Shown: positions 1 through 9,237 of the stretch, piece by piece
Layout of the letters: each line of letters opens with the position of its first letter
How positions within the stretch are numbered: the first letter of the stretch is position 1
Assembly: GCA_022571845.1 (NCBI GenBank)
Contig: JACZXB010000005.1
Location: 1-64,000, forward strand
Direction: 5' to 3'
DNA from: Candidatus Zixiibacteriota bacterium
GTDB lineage: Bacteria > Zixibacteria > MSB-5A5 > GN15 > FEB-12
DNA: 64,000 bases
Program-made: the position numbers and the translations under genes
The notes under the pieces: model-generated
What the model was told of the DNA's origin: nothing
The model's input: the letters and a program-made list of their open reading frames with translations, nothing else
Database searches by the model: none

Positions 1-608
1 GCCACTGTCACCGCCGATGTATGTATTCTCCCTTGAGTCTCAGTCTGCGGTACTCTCTGTACGCGATGAACTCCGGATTCATACTTCATATGGCCGTAGC
101 TGTCGTCTCCGGAAACTGAAAATATAATTTCCTTAAAGCCGCCGACCGCCGTAGGGCTGGTACTCAGCGCTTCAATCGTCCAGCCTTTGGAATCTGCAAA
201 ATGCTGATACATCTTAAACAGGTCAGCTGCAAACAGTCCGGCCTCGTCTCCGCCGGTTCCCGCACGAATTTCAACAATCGCCGCCTTGTCGTCATCGGGG
301 TCGCGGGGGAGAAGCTTTAGTTTGAGTTCAGTTTCAAGCTTTTCAAACTCCGGCTCGTACTCGGCCAGTTCTTCGCGAGCCAGGGCTACCAAATCCGCGT
401 CTTCACCAGAATTGATAATCTGCCGCGCTTCATCGATCGCCTCTTTGTACTTACGATACTTTCTGCCGGTCTCAAGAGTACTTTCGACGCGCCGCCGTTC
501 GCGGTTTAGTTCTATCAGACTTTTGCGGTCATTGCTTGAGGCGTTATCGGACAGCTGCTGGTCTATCTCTTTTAGTCTGTTTTCGAGTCTTTCAATTATT
601 TCTAACAT
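1..608 (-). CDS. prfA: Peptide chain release factor 1, N-terminal part (cut by window edge)
   Basis: Release factor 1 recognises UAA and UAG in the ribosomal A site and triggers peptide release. About 202 codons are visible from an ATG at 608. The N-terminal helical domain is followed by RAGTGGDEAGLF (about residues 115-126) and ESGVHRVQRVPQTE, both characteristic of the RF1/RF2 family; the VQRVPxTE form points to RF1 rather than RF2. The catalytic GGQ loop lies beyond the window edge, so completeness cannot be judged. It follows a DUF1385 gene and rpmE on the same strand, a widely conserved neighbourhood that usually continues with prmC. Confidence 0.95.
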   Translation of the reverse strand, partial: MLEIIERLENRLKEIDQQLSDNASSNDRKSLIELNRERRRVESTLETGRKYRKYKEAIDEARQIINSGEDADLVALAREELAEYEPEFEKLETELKLKLLPRDPDDDKAAIVEIRAGTGGDEAGLFAADLFKMYQHFADSKGWTIEALSTSPTAVGGFKEIIFSVSGDDSYGHMKYESGVHRVQRVPQTETQGRIHTSAVTV

Positions 609-677
609 TTTATAATTCTAACTAAATTATTATTAAGTTGTTACAGAAGAAAAAAATTCCGGAAGTAAGTGGCGAAG

Positions 678-1646
678 CTAATATACCGGTGTGCGCTTGG
701 CCTCTATTTTTGATTCGGTGATGCCCAGAGCGGTCTCAAGCGCCACTATGGCAACTTCCAGCTGGTCAGAAGTCGGCTCTCTGGTAGTCAGTCTTTGGAG
801 CCATAAACCGGGTTGAATGAAAGCATTGACCAGCTTGTTTTCTCTGTTTTTGGCTGAAAATTTTAGGATCTCATAAGAGCCGCCGGCGACCAGAGGTAAA
901 AGGGATAAGTGAATTCCGAATCTGGTAAGTAGTTCCGGCGCCATACCGGTTATTGAAGCGTAGATCGAATCAGAAATAGCATATACAAAAATCGCAAATA
1001 GCGCCACTATCAGCACAAACGATGTTCCGCAGCGCGGGTGGAACCTGGTAAATTTTGCAGCATTTTTAGGGGTAAGTTCGCTTTTCATTTCATAGGCAAA
1101 TATAGCTTTATGTTCAGCACCGTGATATTGGAATATCCGCTGAAACTCTTTAGATAATGTCAAAGCCCAGACATAAGTCAGGAACATAGCTACCCTGAAA
1201 CCGCCGGCCAGCAGATTAAAGGCTACGGCATTTTTGTCGAACTCAAATAAATTCGAAATCGCCAGAGGGATAAAAAAGAAAATACCAATCCCAAGTCCCA
1301 TAGCGAAAATTGTCGTCAACCAGAGCCAGAGTGCATTGGAAGAATTTTTGGCTTCCTGATATTCTTCTCCTTTTTTGGCGGCTTCCTCTTTTTCAATCTC
1401 TCTTGAGGCTATCTCTGCTGAGAAGTTCAGGGTCTTAAAGCCCACTATCATCATTTCAAAAAAGGAAACAGCGCCCCTGATAATCGGGATTGCCAGAATT
1501 TTGTGGCGCTGCGTTATAGACTTAAAATATTCAGATTTTATGACAATTTCACCTGACGGAATCCGCACGGCTGTAGCTATTTTGTCGACCGAGCGCATCA
1601 TCACGCCCTCAATAACTGCCTGACCACCTATATTAAAGTCTGCCAT
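678..1646 (-). CDS. DUF1385 family integral membrane protein
   Basis: This 322-residue membrane protein belongs to DUF1385 (YqhQ-like); its molecular function is unknown. The family hallmarks are visible: GGQAVIEGVMMRS near the N terminus, HGAEHKAIFAYE near residue 177, and the FHPRCGTSF motif near residue 203. Hydrophobic segments lie at about residues 105-130, 143-165, 207-230 and 242-258. The charged stretch just before the first of them is probably cytoplasmic. It sits between rpmE and prfA on the same strand, the usual place for this family. It is probably co-transcribed with prfA, with a 69-base gap. Confidence 0.88.
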   Translation of the reverse strand: MADFNIGGQAVIEGVMMRSVDKIATAVRIPSGEIVIKSEYFKSITQRHKILAIPIIRGAVSFFEMMIVGFKTLNFSAEIASREIEKEEAAKKGEEYQEAKNSSNALWLWLTTIFAMGLGIGIFFFIPLAISNLFEFDKNAVAFNLLAGGFRVAMFLTYVWALTLSKEFQRIFQYHGAEHKAIFAYEMKSELTPKNAAKFTRFHPRCGTSFVLIVALFAIFVYAISDSIYASITGMAPELLTRFGIHLSLLPLVAGGSYEILKFSAKNRENKLVNAFIQPGLWLQRLTTREPTSDQLEVAIVALETALGITESKIEAKRTPVY

Positions 1647-1712
1647 AATTAATAATTAGAAGCTCTGTTTGAGATTGTTGACTCTGGCAGCCGCAAAGCT
1701 GCCCGAATGCGA

Positions 1713-1925
1713 TTATTCGCTTTTAGTTTCAAGTTTGTATTTGCGGCGGAATCTTTCCACACGACCGGCTGTATCTATCAGCTTTTGCTTACCGGTGAAA
1801 AACGGATGGCAATTGGCACAGATTTCTACTTTGATTACTTTCTTAGTAGAACGGGTCGGATATTTGGCGCCACAGGCACAGGTTACAGTAATTTCAAAAT
1901 ATTCGGGATGGATACCGGCTCTCAT
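1713..1925 (-). CDS. rpmE: 50S ribosomal protein L31, zinc-binding type
   Basis: A 70-residue L31 of the large subunit and intersubunit bridge. Cys16, Cys18, Cys36 and Cys39 form the zinc site of the C+ form of the protein, and [12 protein letters not shown] is the family signature. The start at 1925 has a strong upstream Shine-Dalgarno sequence (gaggtgataaa before ATG). Zinc-type L31 can act as a zinc reserve in other bacteria, but no zinc-free paralogue is seen in this window. The order rpmE, DUF1385, prfA suggests an operon. Confidence 0.96.
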   Translation of the reverse strand: MRAGIHPEYFEITVTCACGAKYPTRSTKKVIKVEICANCHPFFTGKQKLIDTAGRVERFRRKYKLETKSE

Positions 1926-2033
1926 TTTATCACCTCTTCAAAAATCTTTAACTCAATAAACCGCTTTCGGTTCCCTTACTAAATCAGTAAGCCCAAGAAT
2001 ATAATAAAAAATCTATCAATGGCAACGGCATAC

Positions 2034-2717
2034 TTAACTATCTGCTGGCAGGTGTGTTTTCTTTTGGTCAAGCAGCACCGACCAGTAGTATTCGTCATGT
2101 GTTAACTGATTGATACTGAAAGGTTTAGAAAACAGATCCAGCACTTCATTCTTTGCGAAATAGTTCTTCAAAATCGAAAACTCCTCGCCATCATCGAGCC
2201 GGCGGCACTTGAAATTGTTGCCGGATTCGTCGCTATGTAGAAAATTAGACTTTGCTCCCTCGGCCGGAGGGTTGTTATCAATCAGCCAAATTTGACCATC
2301 AGCCTTTAGCGGCTTTTTAATTATCTCAAAAAACTTGCTGTAGTTCTGTTTTGGCTCATGTGAAACCCAAAAGCCGATTATTATCAGATCAAAGGCAGCG
2401 CTTTTAAAAGGGAGGTCATAGATGTCGCTAATTATAAATGTTACAGCTGAATTATATTTTTTAGTCTTCGCCTCTTTTATCATCTCAGGGGCAATATCTG
2501 TGGCAATAACTTCTCTGGCATTTTTGGCAGCAGCCTGAGTCCAGTAACCGGTGCCACAGGCTAATTCCAGAACAGTTTTGCCTGCGGCAAGTTTTTCTAA
2601 AAATTCAAAATGGTCGGCAATTTCCTGTCGTCGCTGGGGGACATCACGATAGTAAATCTGTTCATACTCGGTGGCGCGGGCGCGGTAGTAGTCGACGATG
2701 GTTTTGTTATTTTTCAT
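2034..2717 (-). CDS. Class I SAM-dependent methyltransferase
   Basis: A 227-residue methyltransferase with one Rossmann-like domain. Motif I is VLELACGTGYW (about residues 49-59), followed by the acidic DIAPEM motif and FDLIIIGFWVSH as motif IV. The fold is the Methyltransf_11/25 type, but the substrate cannot be read from the sequence. Its start overlaps the 3' end of the upstream flavoprotein gene by 11 bases, which implies translational coupling within the run that includes the flavoprotein, ABC-F and BatA-like genes. Confidence 0.85.
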   Translation of the reverse strand: MKNNKTIVDYYRARATEYEQIYYRDVPQRRQEIADHFEFLEKLAAGKTVLELACGTGYWTQAAAKNAREVIATDIAPEMIKEAKTKKYNSAVTFIISDIYDLPFKSAAFDLIIIGFWVSHEPKQNYSKFFEIIKKPLKADGQIWLIDNNPPAEGAKSNFLHSDESGNNFKCRRLDDGEEFSILKNYFAKNEVLDLFSKPFSINQLTHDEYYWSVLLDQKKTHLPADS

Positions 2718-3330
2718 TTTTATGGTTTAATAGCTGGCCAAGTTTTTGTCCCAGCTGTTCGGCCTCTTCTAAATTTTTGGCGTCAGAAGCAACAGTCCCT
2801 TTTTTGTTAAAGTCAAGAGAACGATACCAGACCAGACCTTCATTGGTCACTTCAACCCACTTAAAAAAACCGGCGATTGAACGGCGGGGACCCTCTATCC
2901 AGCCGTCATTGTCTCCGACCAGCACTATCGCACCCGGTCGCTTACTTTCTAAAATTTTAATAAACCTGAACTCTTCCTGCTGGTCTTTGTAGTCCGGCGG
3001 GCGAAAACAATTGCACCTGTCCATAAACGCTTTCAACTGTGCCGAGACCGCATCAAAATAAATTGGGGAGCCGACTAATAAGCAATCGCACGCCGCCAAT
3101 AATTTATAGACATCGGTCAAAGCATCATCGAAAAAGCAGAAATTCGGAGCGGGAGCTTTACCGCAGGCCTGACAGGGGAGAAACATCAAGTCGTTTAATC
3201 TGACTTTATTGACTTCAACTCTGCTTGTATTTGGAATAGCGGACTTGATACTCTGCGCGATTCGGTCAAGAAGGATATCTGTCGAAGAGTCAACGACCGG
3301 CGAACCTGATATGGACAATACTTTAATCAA
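2707..3330 (-). CDS. Flavodoxin-fold NAD(P)H-dependent oxidoreductase
   Basis: A 207-residue protein of the NADPH-dependent FMN reductase / iron-sulfur flavoprotein-like family. SISGSP near residue 6 begins the FMN phosphate loop. The paired cysteines CQACGKAP and the later NFCFFDDA resemble the cysteine cluster of such flavoproteins. LLVGSPIYFDAVSAQLKAFMDRC is the typical core, holding the FMN ring-binding loop SPIYFD. It overlaps the ABC-F gene by 8 bases and the methyltransferase by 11. The electron donor and substrate are unknown. Confidence 0.85.
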   Translation of the reverse strand: MIKVLSISGSPVVDSSTDILLDRIAQSIKSAIPNTSRVEVNKVRLNDLMFLPCQACGKAPAPNFCFFDDALTDVYKLLAACDCLLVGSPIYFDAVSAQLKAFMDRCNCFRPPDYKDQQEEFRFIKILESKRPGAIVLVGDNDGWIEGPRRSIAGFFKWVEVTNEGLVWYRSLDFNKKGTVASDAKNLEEAEQLGQKLGQLLNHKNEK

Positions 3331-5206
3331 GCTCCAGCCCTTCTAACTCCCCGAGTCTGGCAATCAGCTTGAGAATCTTTTCCTCGATCATGCCTTTAGT
3401 TTCAGAGGCATCGTTTAAATTTTCCCAGTCAGTTTTAGGGATTTCTGAACTAATCTGTGCCTCGATTTTTTTCAATTCTTTTTCAAGCTCTGCCAGTTTA
3501 CTCCTGGCAGACTTGATTCCCTTTTCGTGTTTGGATTTGCGCTTTGATTTTTCCTTAAAAGCGAGATAAGCTTCTTTTGAACCAGTAGATTTCTTGCCAA
3601 CGTATTGTACTATTCCGGCCGTCTTCTCCTTAAAATCAGAATAGTTGCCGTCGTAGGCTTTCAAACATTTGTTATCTATATGCAAAATCTTGTTGGCAAC
3701 TTTATCTAAAAAATATCTATCGTGACTGACTATCAGGCAGGTGCCCTGATACTCAAGCAAGGCTTTCTCCAGAGCTTCGCGGCTTTCGAGATCGAGATGA
3801 TTTGTCGGCTCGTCCATAATAATAAAGTTAGCAGGATGATACAGCAGCAAAGCCAGCGACAGTTTGGTTTTTTCACCGCCCGATAGTGACGACACTTTAC
3901 TGAGTGATTCATCGCCAGAAAAACCAAAGCGGGCCAGATAAGACCGAATTTTGCCGGACTCTGCCTGCGGCTCAAGCTGCCAGGCGCTCTCAAGTACTGT
4001 CAACTCCGCATTGAGGTTGTCCAGTTCCTGGTCAAAGTAAGCAATCTCCACATTATTGCCAATACGAACTTCACCTGCTGTCACGCCAAGTTCACCTGTC
4101 AGCGCTTTTAGTATAGTTGTTTTTCCGGAGCCGTTTCTGCCGATTAGAGCGGCTTTATCGCCTCGAAACAGATCAAAACCCGCCTGTTCTATTATAATAT
4201 TATCAGCATAAGCCAGAGTAACGTTGTCTACTGAAACAACATGTGCAAACGAACGCCCCGAAGTTGCCATACTGATAGTCGCACCGCCGCCATCAGCTTT
4301 GGGTGCTTCAATCCGTTTGATTCTGGCCAGATATTTCATTTTGGACTGTGCCTGCTTGGTCTTTTGCCCGGCCATATTACGCCTTATATATTCTTCTATG
4401 CGTTCAATCTCCTGCCTCTGGTGAATGAACTTGTGCTGCTGAATCTCCCGGCGTTTGATTCTCTCAACAAGAAACTTGTCGAAGCCGCCACTGTAAAATT
4501 CCAGCCGGCCTAATGTCAAATCCCAGATTTTTCTGACAGTTGCCTGCAGAAAGGCGCGGTCATGCGATACTATTATATAGGCTTTATCGCTCTTGTTAAT
4601 AAACTCTTCAAGCCAGATGGTGGTTTCTATATCGAGATGGTTGGTTGGTTCGTCCAGCAACATGAGATTGCCCTTGCCGGCCAGAATTTTGGCCAGCGCC
4701 GCCCGGTTTTTTTCTCCGCCGGAAAACTTTTTCAAGAGGTCATGATGACGGTCCGGCTCAAATCCCAGGCCGTCAAGTATAGCTGTTATTTGACTCTCAA
4801 GACTGAAACCTCCGCCTGTCTGGAACCTGTTATGCAACTCCCCAAGTTTCTCAACTTTCAGTTTATCTTCAGGGTTTGTGCTCACCAGATGTTCTAACTT
4901 TTCAATTTCATCTTTAAGTTTCAGCAAGTCGCTGCGTGCCGCAGCTACGTATTTAAAGAGGCTCAGCTCTTTTGACGGTAGGTTCTCCTGCTCGGTGTAT
5001 TCTATAAAACAGTTTTTAGCAATATTTAGCGAGCCTGCGTCCGGGGAGATATTACGCATCAGAATTTCAAATAGAGTAGTTTTGCCGGTGCCGTTTTTTC
5101 CAACCAGGCCGATTCTTGCGCCTGAATTGATGCTAAACGAAACTTTGTCCAATATGATTTTATCAGCAAACTTTTTGGACAGACCATCCGCTGTCAAAAG
5201 AGTCAT
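3323..5206 (-). CDS. ABC-F family ATPase (Uup/EttA-like)
   Basis: A 627-residue soluble protein with two ABC ATPase domains and no membrane segment, as in ribosome-associated ABC-F factors. Walker A motifs are GLVGKNGTGKTT and ALIGRNGSGKTT; signatures are FSGGEKNRAAL and LSGGEKTKLSL; both Walker B motifs read DEPTNHLD. The arginine/lysine-rich linker and the C-terminal charged coiled coil (from about residue 535) resemble Uup. Its stop overlaps the start of the flavoprotein gene. Its ATG overlaps the stop of the BatA-like gene (ATGA). Members rescue or regulate ribosomes; the exact subfamily is uncertain. Confidence 0.93.
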   Translation of the reverse strand: MTLLTADGLSKKFADKIILDKVSFSINSGARIGLVGKNGTGKTTLFEILMRNISPDAGSLNIAKNCFIEYTEQENLPSKELSLFKYVAAARSDLLKLKDEIEKLEHLVSTNPEDKLKVEKLGELHNRFQTGGGFSLESQITAILDGLGFEPDRHHDLLKKFSGGEKNRAALAKILAGKGNLMLLDEPTNHLDIETTIWLEEFINKSDKAYIIVSHDRAFLQATVRKIWDLTLGRLEFYSGGFDKFLVERIKRREIQQHKFIHQRQEIERIEEYIRRNMAGQKTKQAQSKMKYLARIKRIEAPKADGGGATISMATSGRSFAHVVSVDNVTLAYADNIIIEQAGFDLFRGDKAALIGRNGSGKTTILKALTGELGVTAGEVRIGNNVEIAYFDQELDNLNAELTVLESAWQLEPQAESGKIRSYLARFGFSGDESLSKVSSLSGGEKTKLSLALLLYHPANFIIMDEPTNHLDLESREALEKALLEYQGTCLIVSHDRYFLDKVANKILHIDNKCLKAYDGNYSDFKEKTAGIVQYVGKKSTGSKEAYLAFKEKSKRKSKHEKGIKSARSKLAELEKELKKIEAQISSEIPKTDWENLNDASETKGMIEEKILKLIARLGELEGLELD

Positions 5207-7278
5207 GGTTGTTCCCGGGCAGGAGCTGAGCGCGATATCAGAAGTTCAATCAAAATCAGAAATGCTGCAATCCACAAAAATAGCTGCCATAGTTCTTTAC
5301 CGAAACGAAACTGGGCAATTTCTGCCTGAAGGACAGCCGAACTATTTAAAATATGATAATTGTCGATGCCGGAAGCTTCTGCAAACTGCTGGGGTGAGGC
5401 AGTAGAAAGATTACCTTCAAGCGGGTCGATGTTGACGGCAAATCTGTCAACCTCTCGGCGGTCGAAGAAAGCTCGATAAATTCCCGGTAGATTAGGGGAA
5501 ACTACATTATAAGTTACGGCGCCCTGTCCTTCTTCCGGCGCCAGATAGAGCACCGTCGAATCCGGTTTGACAAGTTCTATCGACTGGTTCAAAGCCCCGC
5601 TGGCAGAAAAACTTCTGGAGAGGCTGCTGCCTGTTCTTAATTCAGTTTCAACAGCAGAAAGCTGCGATGCTAAGTATTCATTGATTCTGGCCATAAACGG
5701 CACAAAGAAAGCGTGACCGGCCAGGTCGCTATAGGCCGGGGACATTGGTCCGGCAAAAGTCAGCACCCGGCCGGCAAAATAACTGTTTTCAATCAAAGCC
5801 GGCCTGCCTCCGGTGAAGCGCATTATAACTTTGCTGTTTCCGATAGTGTGCGTTTTTGGAAGTGTGAAGAATTTCAGATCCGGAAGTTTATTTTCATCCA
5901 GATTAAAGACGGAGAATACCGGATGATTTATATCTACATAACCGAGTGAATAATATCCGGCTCCGCTGAAATTTTTATCCATAGGGGCTTCAAATTCAAC
6001 TCCCGTAAGTTCGCCCCAGGTCTCATTAAAACTGGCAATATCGGTTGCCTCGCCATAGCTGATAAACAGCGACCGACCGCTCTTGACAAAAAGTTTGAGT
6101 TTGGAAACTATCGAATTGTCAAGTCGGGGCGCTCCGGCCAGCATGACAACATCATAGTCGCGAAAATTTATGCCCAGAAGGTTATCCGGTCTGGCTTTTT
6201 TGACAGACCAGTACTGTCCGGTTGTCTGTGACGGCACCAGTGCTAATTGCATCAGGTCACTTATAGGATCGCCGTCAATTATCAGCACATTAAACTGCTC
6301 CGGAATATTGAAACTGAAATAGCAGCTGTTGTCAGCGGCAAATTTATCATCTGAGAGCTGCACCAGTCCTGAATGAAAGCCGCCACGCGACAAAGTGTGA
6401 CCAAATCTGACGACTTTTTCTTTGCCGGCTGCTATCTTTACAGATACTTGAGATACTCTGTTGCCGTTGACAAACAAAGATGCTATGACATCATCATGAT
6501 TTCTGCCGCCCTGATTTTTTATAGTCGCTGTTATTTCAAACGGCTGGCCGGGGATAAGAAGTTTGCCTCCTAAGCTGACACCTGTAACAGTGAGGTTATC
6601 GTTCTCTTCAATTGCAAGCTCCACAAAGTACAGGCTGACGCTGCTATCAGCGATCAGTTGTTCTTCAGGCAGGGAATTTCTCTGAAGGTCACTAAGTATG
6701 TAAATTTCTTTGTTTAGGTTTATAGCCTTGTCCAGCAGCTCCAGCGCGCTTCTTAAGCCGGACTCTAACTTAGTCGGGCCATATCCCGGAGAAATAAGCA
6801 GAATTTTTTCATTAGCAGCAGCAGGACTGGAGAATTCAATTTTGCCGCTTTCTGAAGAACTAATTGCCGAACTGACAATAGCGATCTGGTCACCTTCACC
6901 AAAGCTCTGCATCAGCTCTGTGGCCTTGTCTTTGGTTAAATCAAAAAGATTGCCGTCTTTAACATAGCGGTTCATTGATGCAGAATTGTCAAAAATGATG
7001 ACAGCCGAAACCGAAGCGTGCGAGCCGATATTGCCTCCGGTCGTGGTCGGTTCAGCAAAAGCCAGCACCACCATCAGGATAATCAGCATGCGTAAGATTA
7101 GCAGCAGCAACTGCCTTATTTTTAAACGCCGTACCTGTCGGCGCTGCATCGCTTTTAAATGCTTCAGCGACGAAAAATCTATCAGCTTAACTTTTCTCCT
7201 GCTGAAAAGATGAATGATAAGCGGAATCAAAGCTGCTGCTGCAGCAATTAAGAATCCGGCATTCAAAAAACTGAACAT
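5203..7278 (-). CDS. BatA-like membrane protein with von Willebrand factor A domain
   Basis: A 691-residue protein. The N-terminal 90 residues match the double-transmembrane BatA domain: a hydrophobic segment, a basic stretch SRRKVKLIDFSSLKHL, and a second segment ending in AEPTT. A VWA domain follows, with DNSASM as a metal-dependent adhesion site. The middle is a long extracytoplasmic beta-rich and glutamine-amidotransferase-like region (FNVLIIDGDP, YDVVMLAGAP), and a final helix near residue 665 anchors the C terminus. Such proteins are common in the Bacteroidetes/FCB group, near MoxR and Bat operons. Here the partner is the TPR gene that starts upstream and ends 8 bases before this start. 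Confidence 0.85.
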   Translation of the reverse strand: MFSFLNAGFLIAAAAALIPLIIHLFSRRKVKLIDFSSLKHLKAMQRRQVRRLKIRQLLLLILRMLIILMVVLAFAEPTTTGGNIGSHASVSAVIIFDNSASMNRYVKDGNLFDLTKDKATELMQSFGEGDQIAIVSSAISSSESGKIEFSSPAAANEKILLISPGYGPTKLESGLRSALELLDKAINLNKEIYILSDLQRNSLPEEQLIADSSVSLYFVELAIEENDNLTVTGVSLGGKLLIPGQPFEITATIKNQGGRNHDDVIASLFVNGNRVSQVSVKIAAGKEKVVRFGHTLSRGGFHSGLVQLSDDKFAADNSCYFSFNIPEQFNVLIIDGDPISDLMQLALVPSQTTGQYWSVKKARPDNLLGINFRDYDVVMLAGAPRLDNSIVSKLKLFVKSGRSLFISYGEATDIASFNETWGELTGVEFEAPMDKNFSGAGYYSLGYVDINHPVFSVFNLDENKLPDLKFFTLPKTHTIGNSKVIMRFTGGRPALIENSYFAGRVLTFAGPMSPAYSDLAGHAFFVPFMARINEYLASQLSAVETELRTGSSLSRSFSASGALNQSIELVKPDSTVLYLAPEEGQGAVTYNVVSPNLPGIYRAFFDRREVDRFAVNIDPLEGNLSTASPQQFAEASGIDNYHILNSSAVLQAEIAQFRFGKELWQLFLWIAAFLILIELLISRSAPAREQP

Positions 7279-7286
7279 ATATCCTG

Positions 7287-9188
7287 CTATTGCCTAAACG
7301 GTTCTTGGAGCAGCCTGCGGGCTTCATCTTGATGATACAAGGCAGACTCCGCCGACAAAACCTGGCTGTAATAGTTTTCGGCAGATTGTCTGTTATTTGA
7401 AATGTCGGCAGTTTTGCCCAGCCATAAATTGATCATACCAATATAGAACGGACGGCTTTCCAAAAACAAGGCCAGTTCCAGCTGGTCCCGGGCGTTTTCG
7501 GCGTCACCCAGACCGATCAAAGCTATTCCCGACCACATATAGGGAGTGGCCAGAGCCGGATTGGATTGTTGCTGCTGTGAGAATATTGAAAGCGCTACTG
7601 TGAAATAATCACGCGCCTGCATCGTGTCCTCGGCTTTATCGGAGTCTTTTAAAATATCTCCCAGCATAACCCTGCATTCTGCCTGAATTTGTCCGGCCCT
7701 ACTTCTGCCAATCAAATTATTTAACGACTGCACAGCCAAAAGAGTGTCACCTGATAGCAGCTGGTTAAGTACCAGATTGAAACCCACTATGGCATTGAGT
7801 GAATCCAAAGCATGTGACCTTATTAAATCAGCAGAAGCGATCTCAATTTCGCCGTTCATCATTCGAAAAGTTGCCAGTCCGAGCCAGGAATCATAATTCT
7901 GCGAATCTATTTTGACCAGAAGTTCCTGAGTCTCTGAAGCGTTGTAATAATCGCCATTAAAGAAATAAGCGCGTGACAGCTGATTATAACGATAAAGAGA
8001 ATCAGCTTTTGAAACAGCCCCCGCTGCAAACTTTTTTGTATACTCAAGCATTAAGGGATAGTTAAACATCTGCTCGGCACGTTGGGCAAATTGTCCGTAT
8101 TGCCTGTTATCTATGGTGACAGTATCTACATAATCAAGCCAGCCTTTTTCAAGCTCACTTAGCGGCAAGTTGTAAATATCAATTAACAGCTGCTTGAGAT
8201 TGTTATCATCTGCCCTTTCATAAAGTAGCACGAACTTGTCAAAAGTATATTCATCAATCAGGAATCGGACAAACGTGGCGCTGGTGACGTCAGCGAGCAG
8301 CGGATCTGCACTTAAGTAACTTTTTGTATTCAGCATGTCGCCAAGCGGCAGGCTCGTTTTATCAGCAACTGCCTGCTTCATACTGCTAATCGCCAGAGAA
8401 AAATAGTTCGCAAATCCTTCGCTCAAAAACAACGGCGCATAGCCGTAACTGCGAAGTACTGCGCCATGAATCAGCAGAAATGGGTCGGCAGTATTCATAC
8501 CAGACCTATACAAGGCATAGACGTTGGAACGGGTCGGGTCAAACGAGCTGCCGAATCTCTTGTCCCACATGGTCGAGTAGCCCTGACAGGGAAACAGATA
8601 AAGGTCCTGTTTGCCGGCCAGCTTAAAATGAAAAAAGTCCCTGAACTGGCGGTACTCTGTCTCGATTAAACTCTTTATAGAAACCGCATGATAATCTGCC
8701 AGAGACTGGGGCAGATGGTGCAGGTCCAAATTGGCCGAAGGTGTTATCGAAAAATCGCTGCTACTGTTATGGTTGTATGAACATTGCCGCAGATCCACTT
8801 CGGTCTCTGTCAGCGGTACAAAAGATATTGAGTGAAAGACATTCGTTTTGACTTCTATGCCGCCAATTATTCCGGGAAGTTCATAGGCCGATTTGAAGCG
8901 CTTGGCAAAAGTTTTTGCCTGAGGGCCGAGTGTAATCAAATGAACATTATATTCCACACCAGCCGAATCTACCTTGGTCAGTTTCAGGTCAACCGAAACA
9001 CCAAACAAAAATGCCGAGGACGACATATTTTTTACTAACGTAGTCGTATCAGAATAGAGCAGGACTTTTTGTCCGTTATCCTGACCTGTATGATAGACGG
9101 ATATCAAAAAATCAGCGGCCTCGGCGGACAGTGAATTTCCGGCAAGTAGAAGCCCGAACAGAATTTGTGTCAAAATTTGTTTAATCAT
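7287..9188 (-). CDS. Secreted TPR protein with a degenerate gluzincin (peptidase MA-like) region
   Basis: A 633-residue protein with a signal peptide (cleavage near residue 23, LSAEA). Residues about 200-330 resemble peptidase_MA-like gluzincins: a region that should hold HExxH reads HGAVL, followed by LFLSEGFANYF, which matches the conserved EG(L/F)A element. The zinc-binding Glu and second His of HExxH are therefore missing, so activity is doubtful. Residues about 390-625 form tetratricopeptide-like helical repeats. The 8-base gap to the BatA-like gene suggests the two act together in the envelope. The role is unknown. Confidence 0.7.
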   Translation of the reverse strand: MIKQILTQILFGLLLAGNSLSAEAADFLISVYHTGQDNGQKVLLYSDTTTLVKNMSSSAFLFGVSVDLKLTKVDSAGVEYNVHLITLGPQAKTFAKRFKSAYELPGIIGGIEVKTNVFHSISFVPLTETEVDLRQCSYNHNSSSDFSITPSANLDLHHLPQSLADYHAVSIKSLIETEYRQFRDFFHFKLAGKQDLYLFPCQGYSTMWDKRFGSSFDPTRSNVYALYRSGMNTADPFLLIHGAVLRSYGYAPLFLSEGFANYFSLAISSMKQAVADKTSLPLGDMLNTKSYLSADPLLADVTSATFVRFLIDEYTFDKFVLLYERADDNNLKQLLIDIYNLPLSELEKGWLDYVDTVTIDNRQYGQFAQRAEQMFNYPLMLEYTKKFAAGAVSKADSLYRYNQLSRAYFFNGDYYNASETQELLVKIDSQNYDSWLGLATFRMMNGEIEIASADLIRSHALDSLNAIVGFNLVLNQLLSGDTLLAVQSLNNLIGRSRAGQIQAECRVMLGDILKDSDKAEDTMQARDYFTVALSIFSQQQQSNPALATPYMWSGIALIGLGDAENARDQLELALFLESRPFYIGMINLWLGKTADISNNRQSAENYYSQVLSAESALYHQDEARRLLQEPFRQ

Positions 9189-9237
9189 TTTTCTTTATAC
9201 TGTTAAGATAGATTTAAGATGAGTCGGGGCAAGCTGA

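Noticed and set aside
286-615. 109-codon plus-strand frame at the start of the window
   Set aside because: It lies antisense to prfA, which has clear release-factor motifs on the minus strand.
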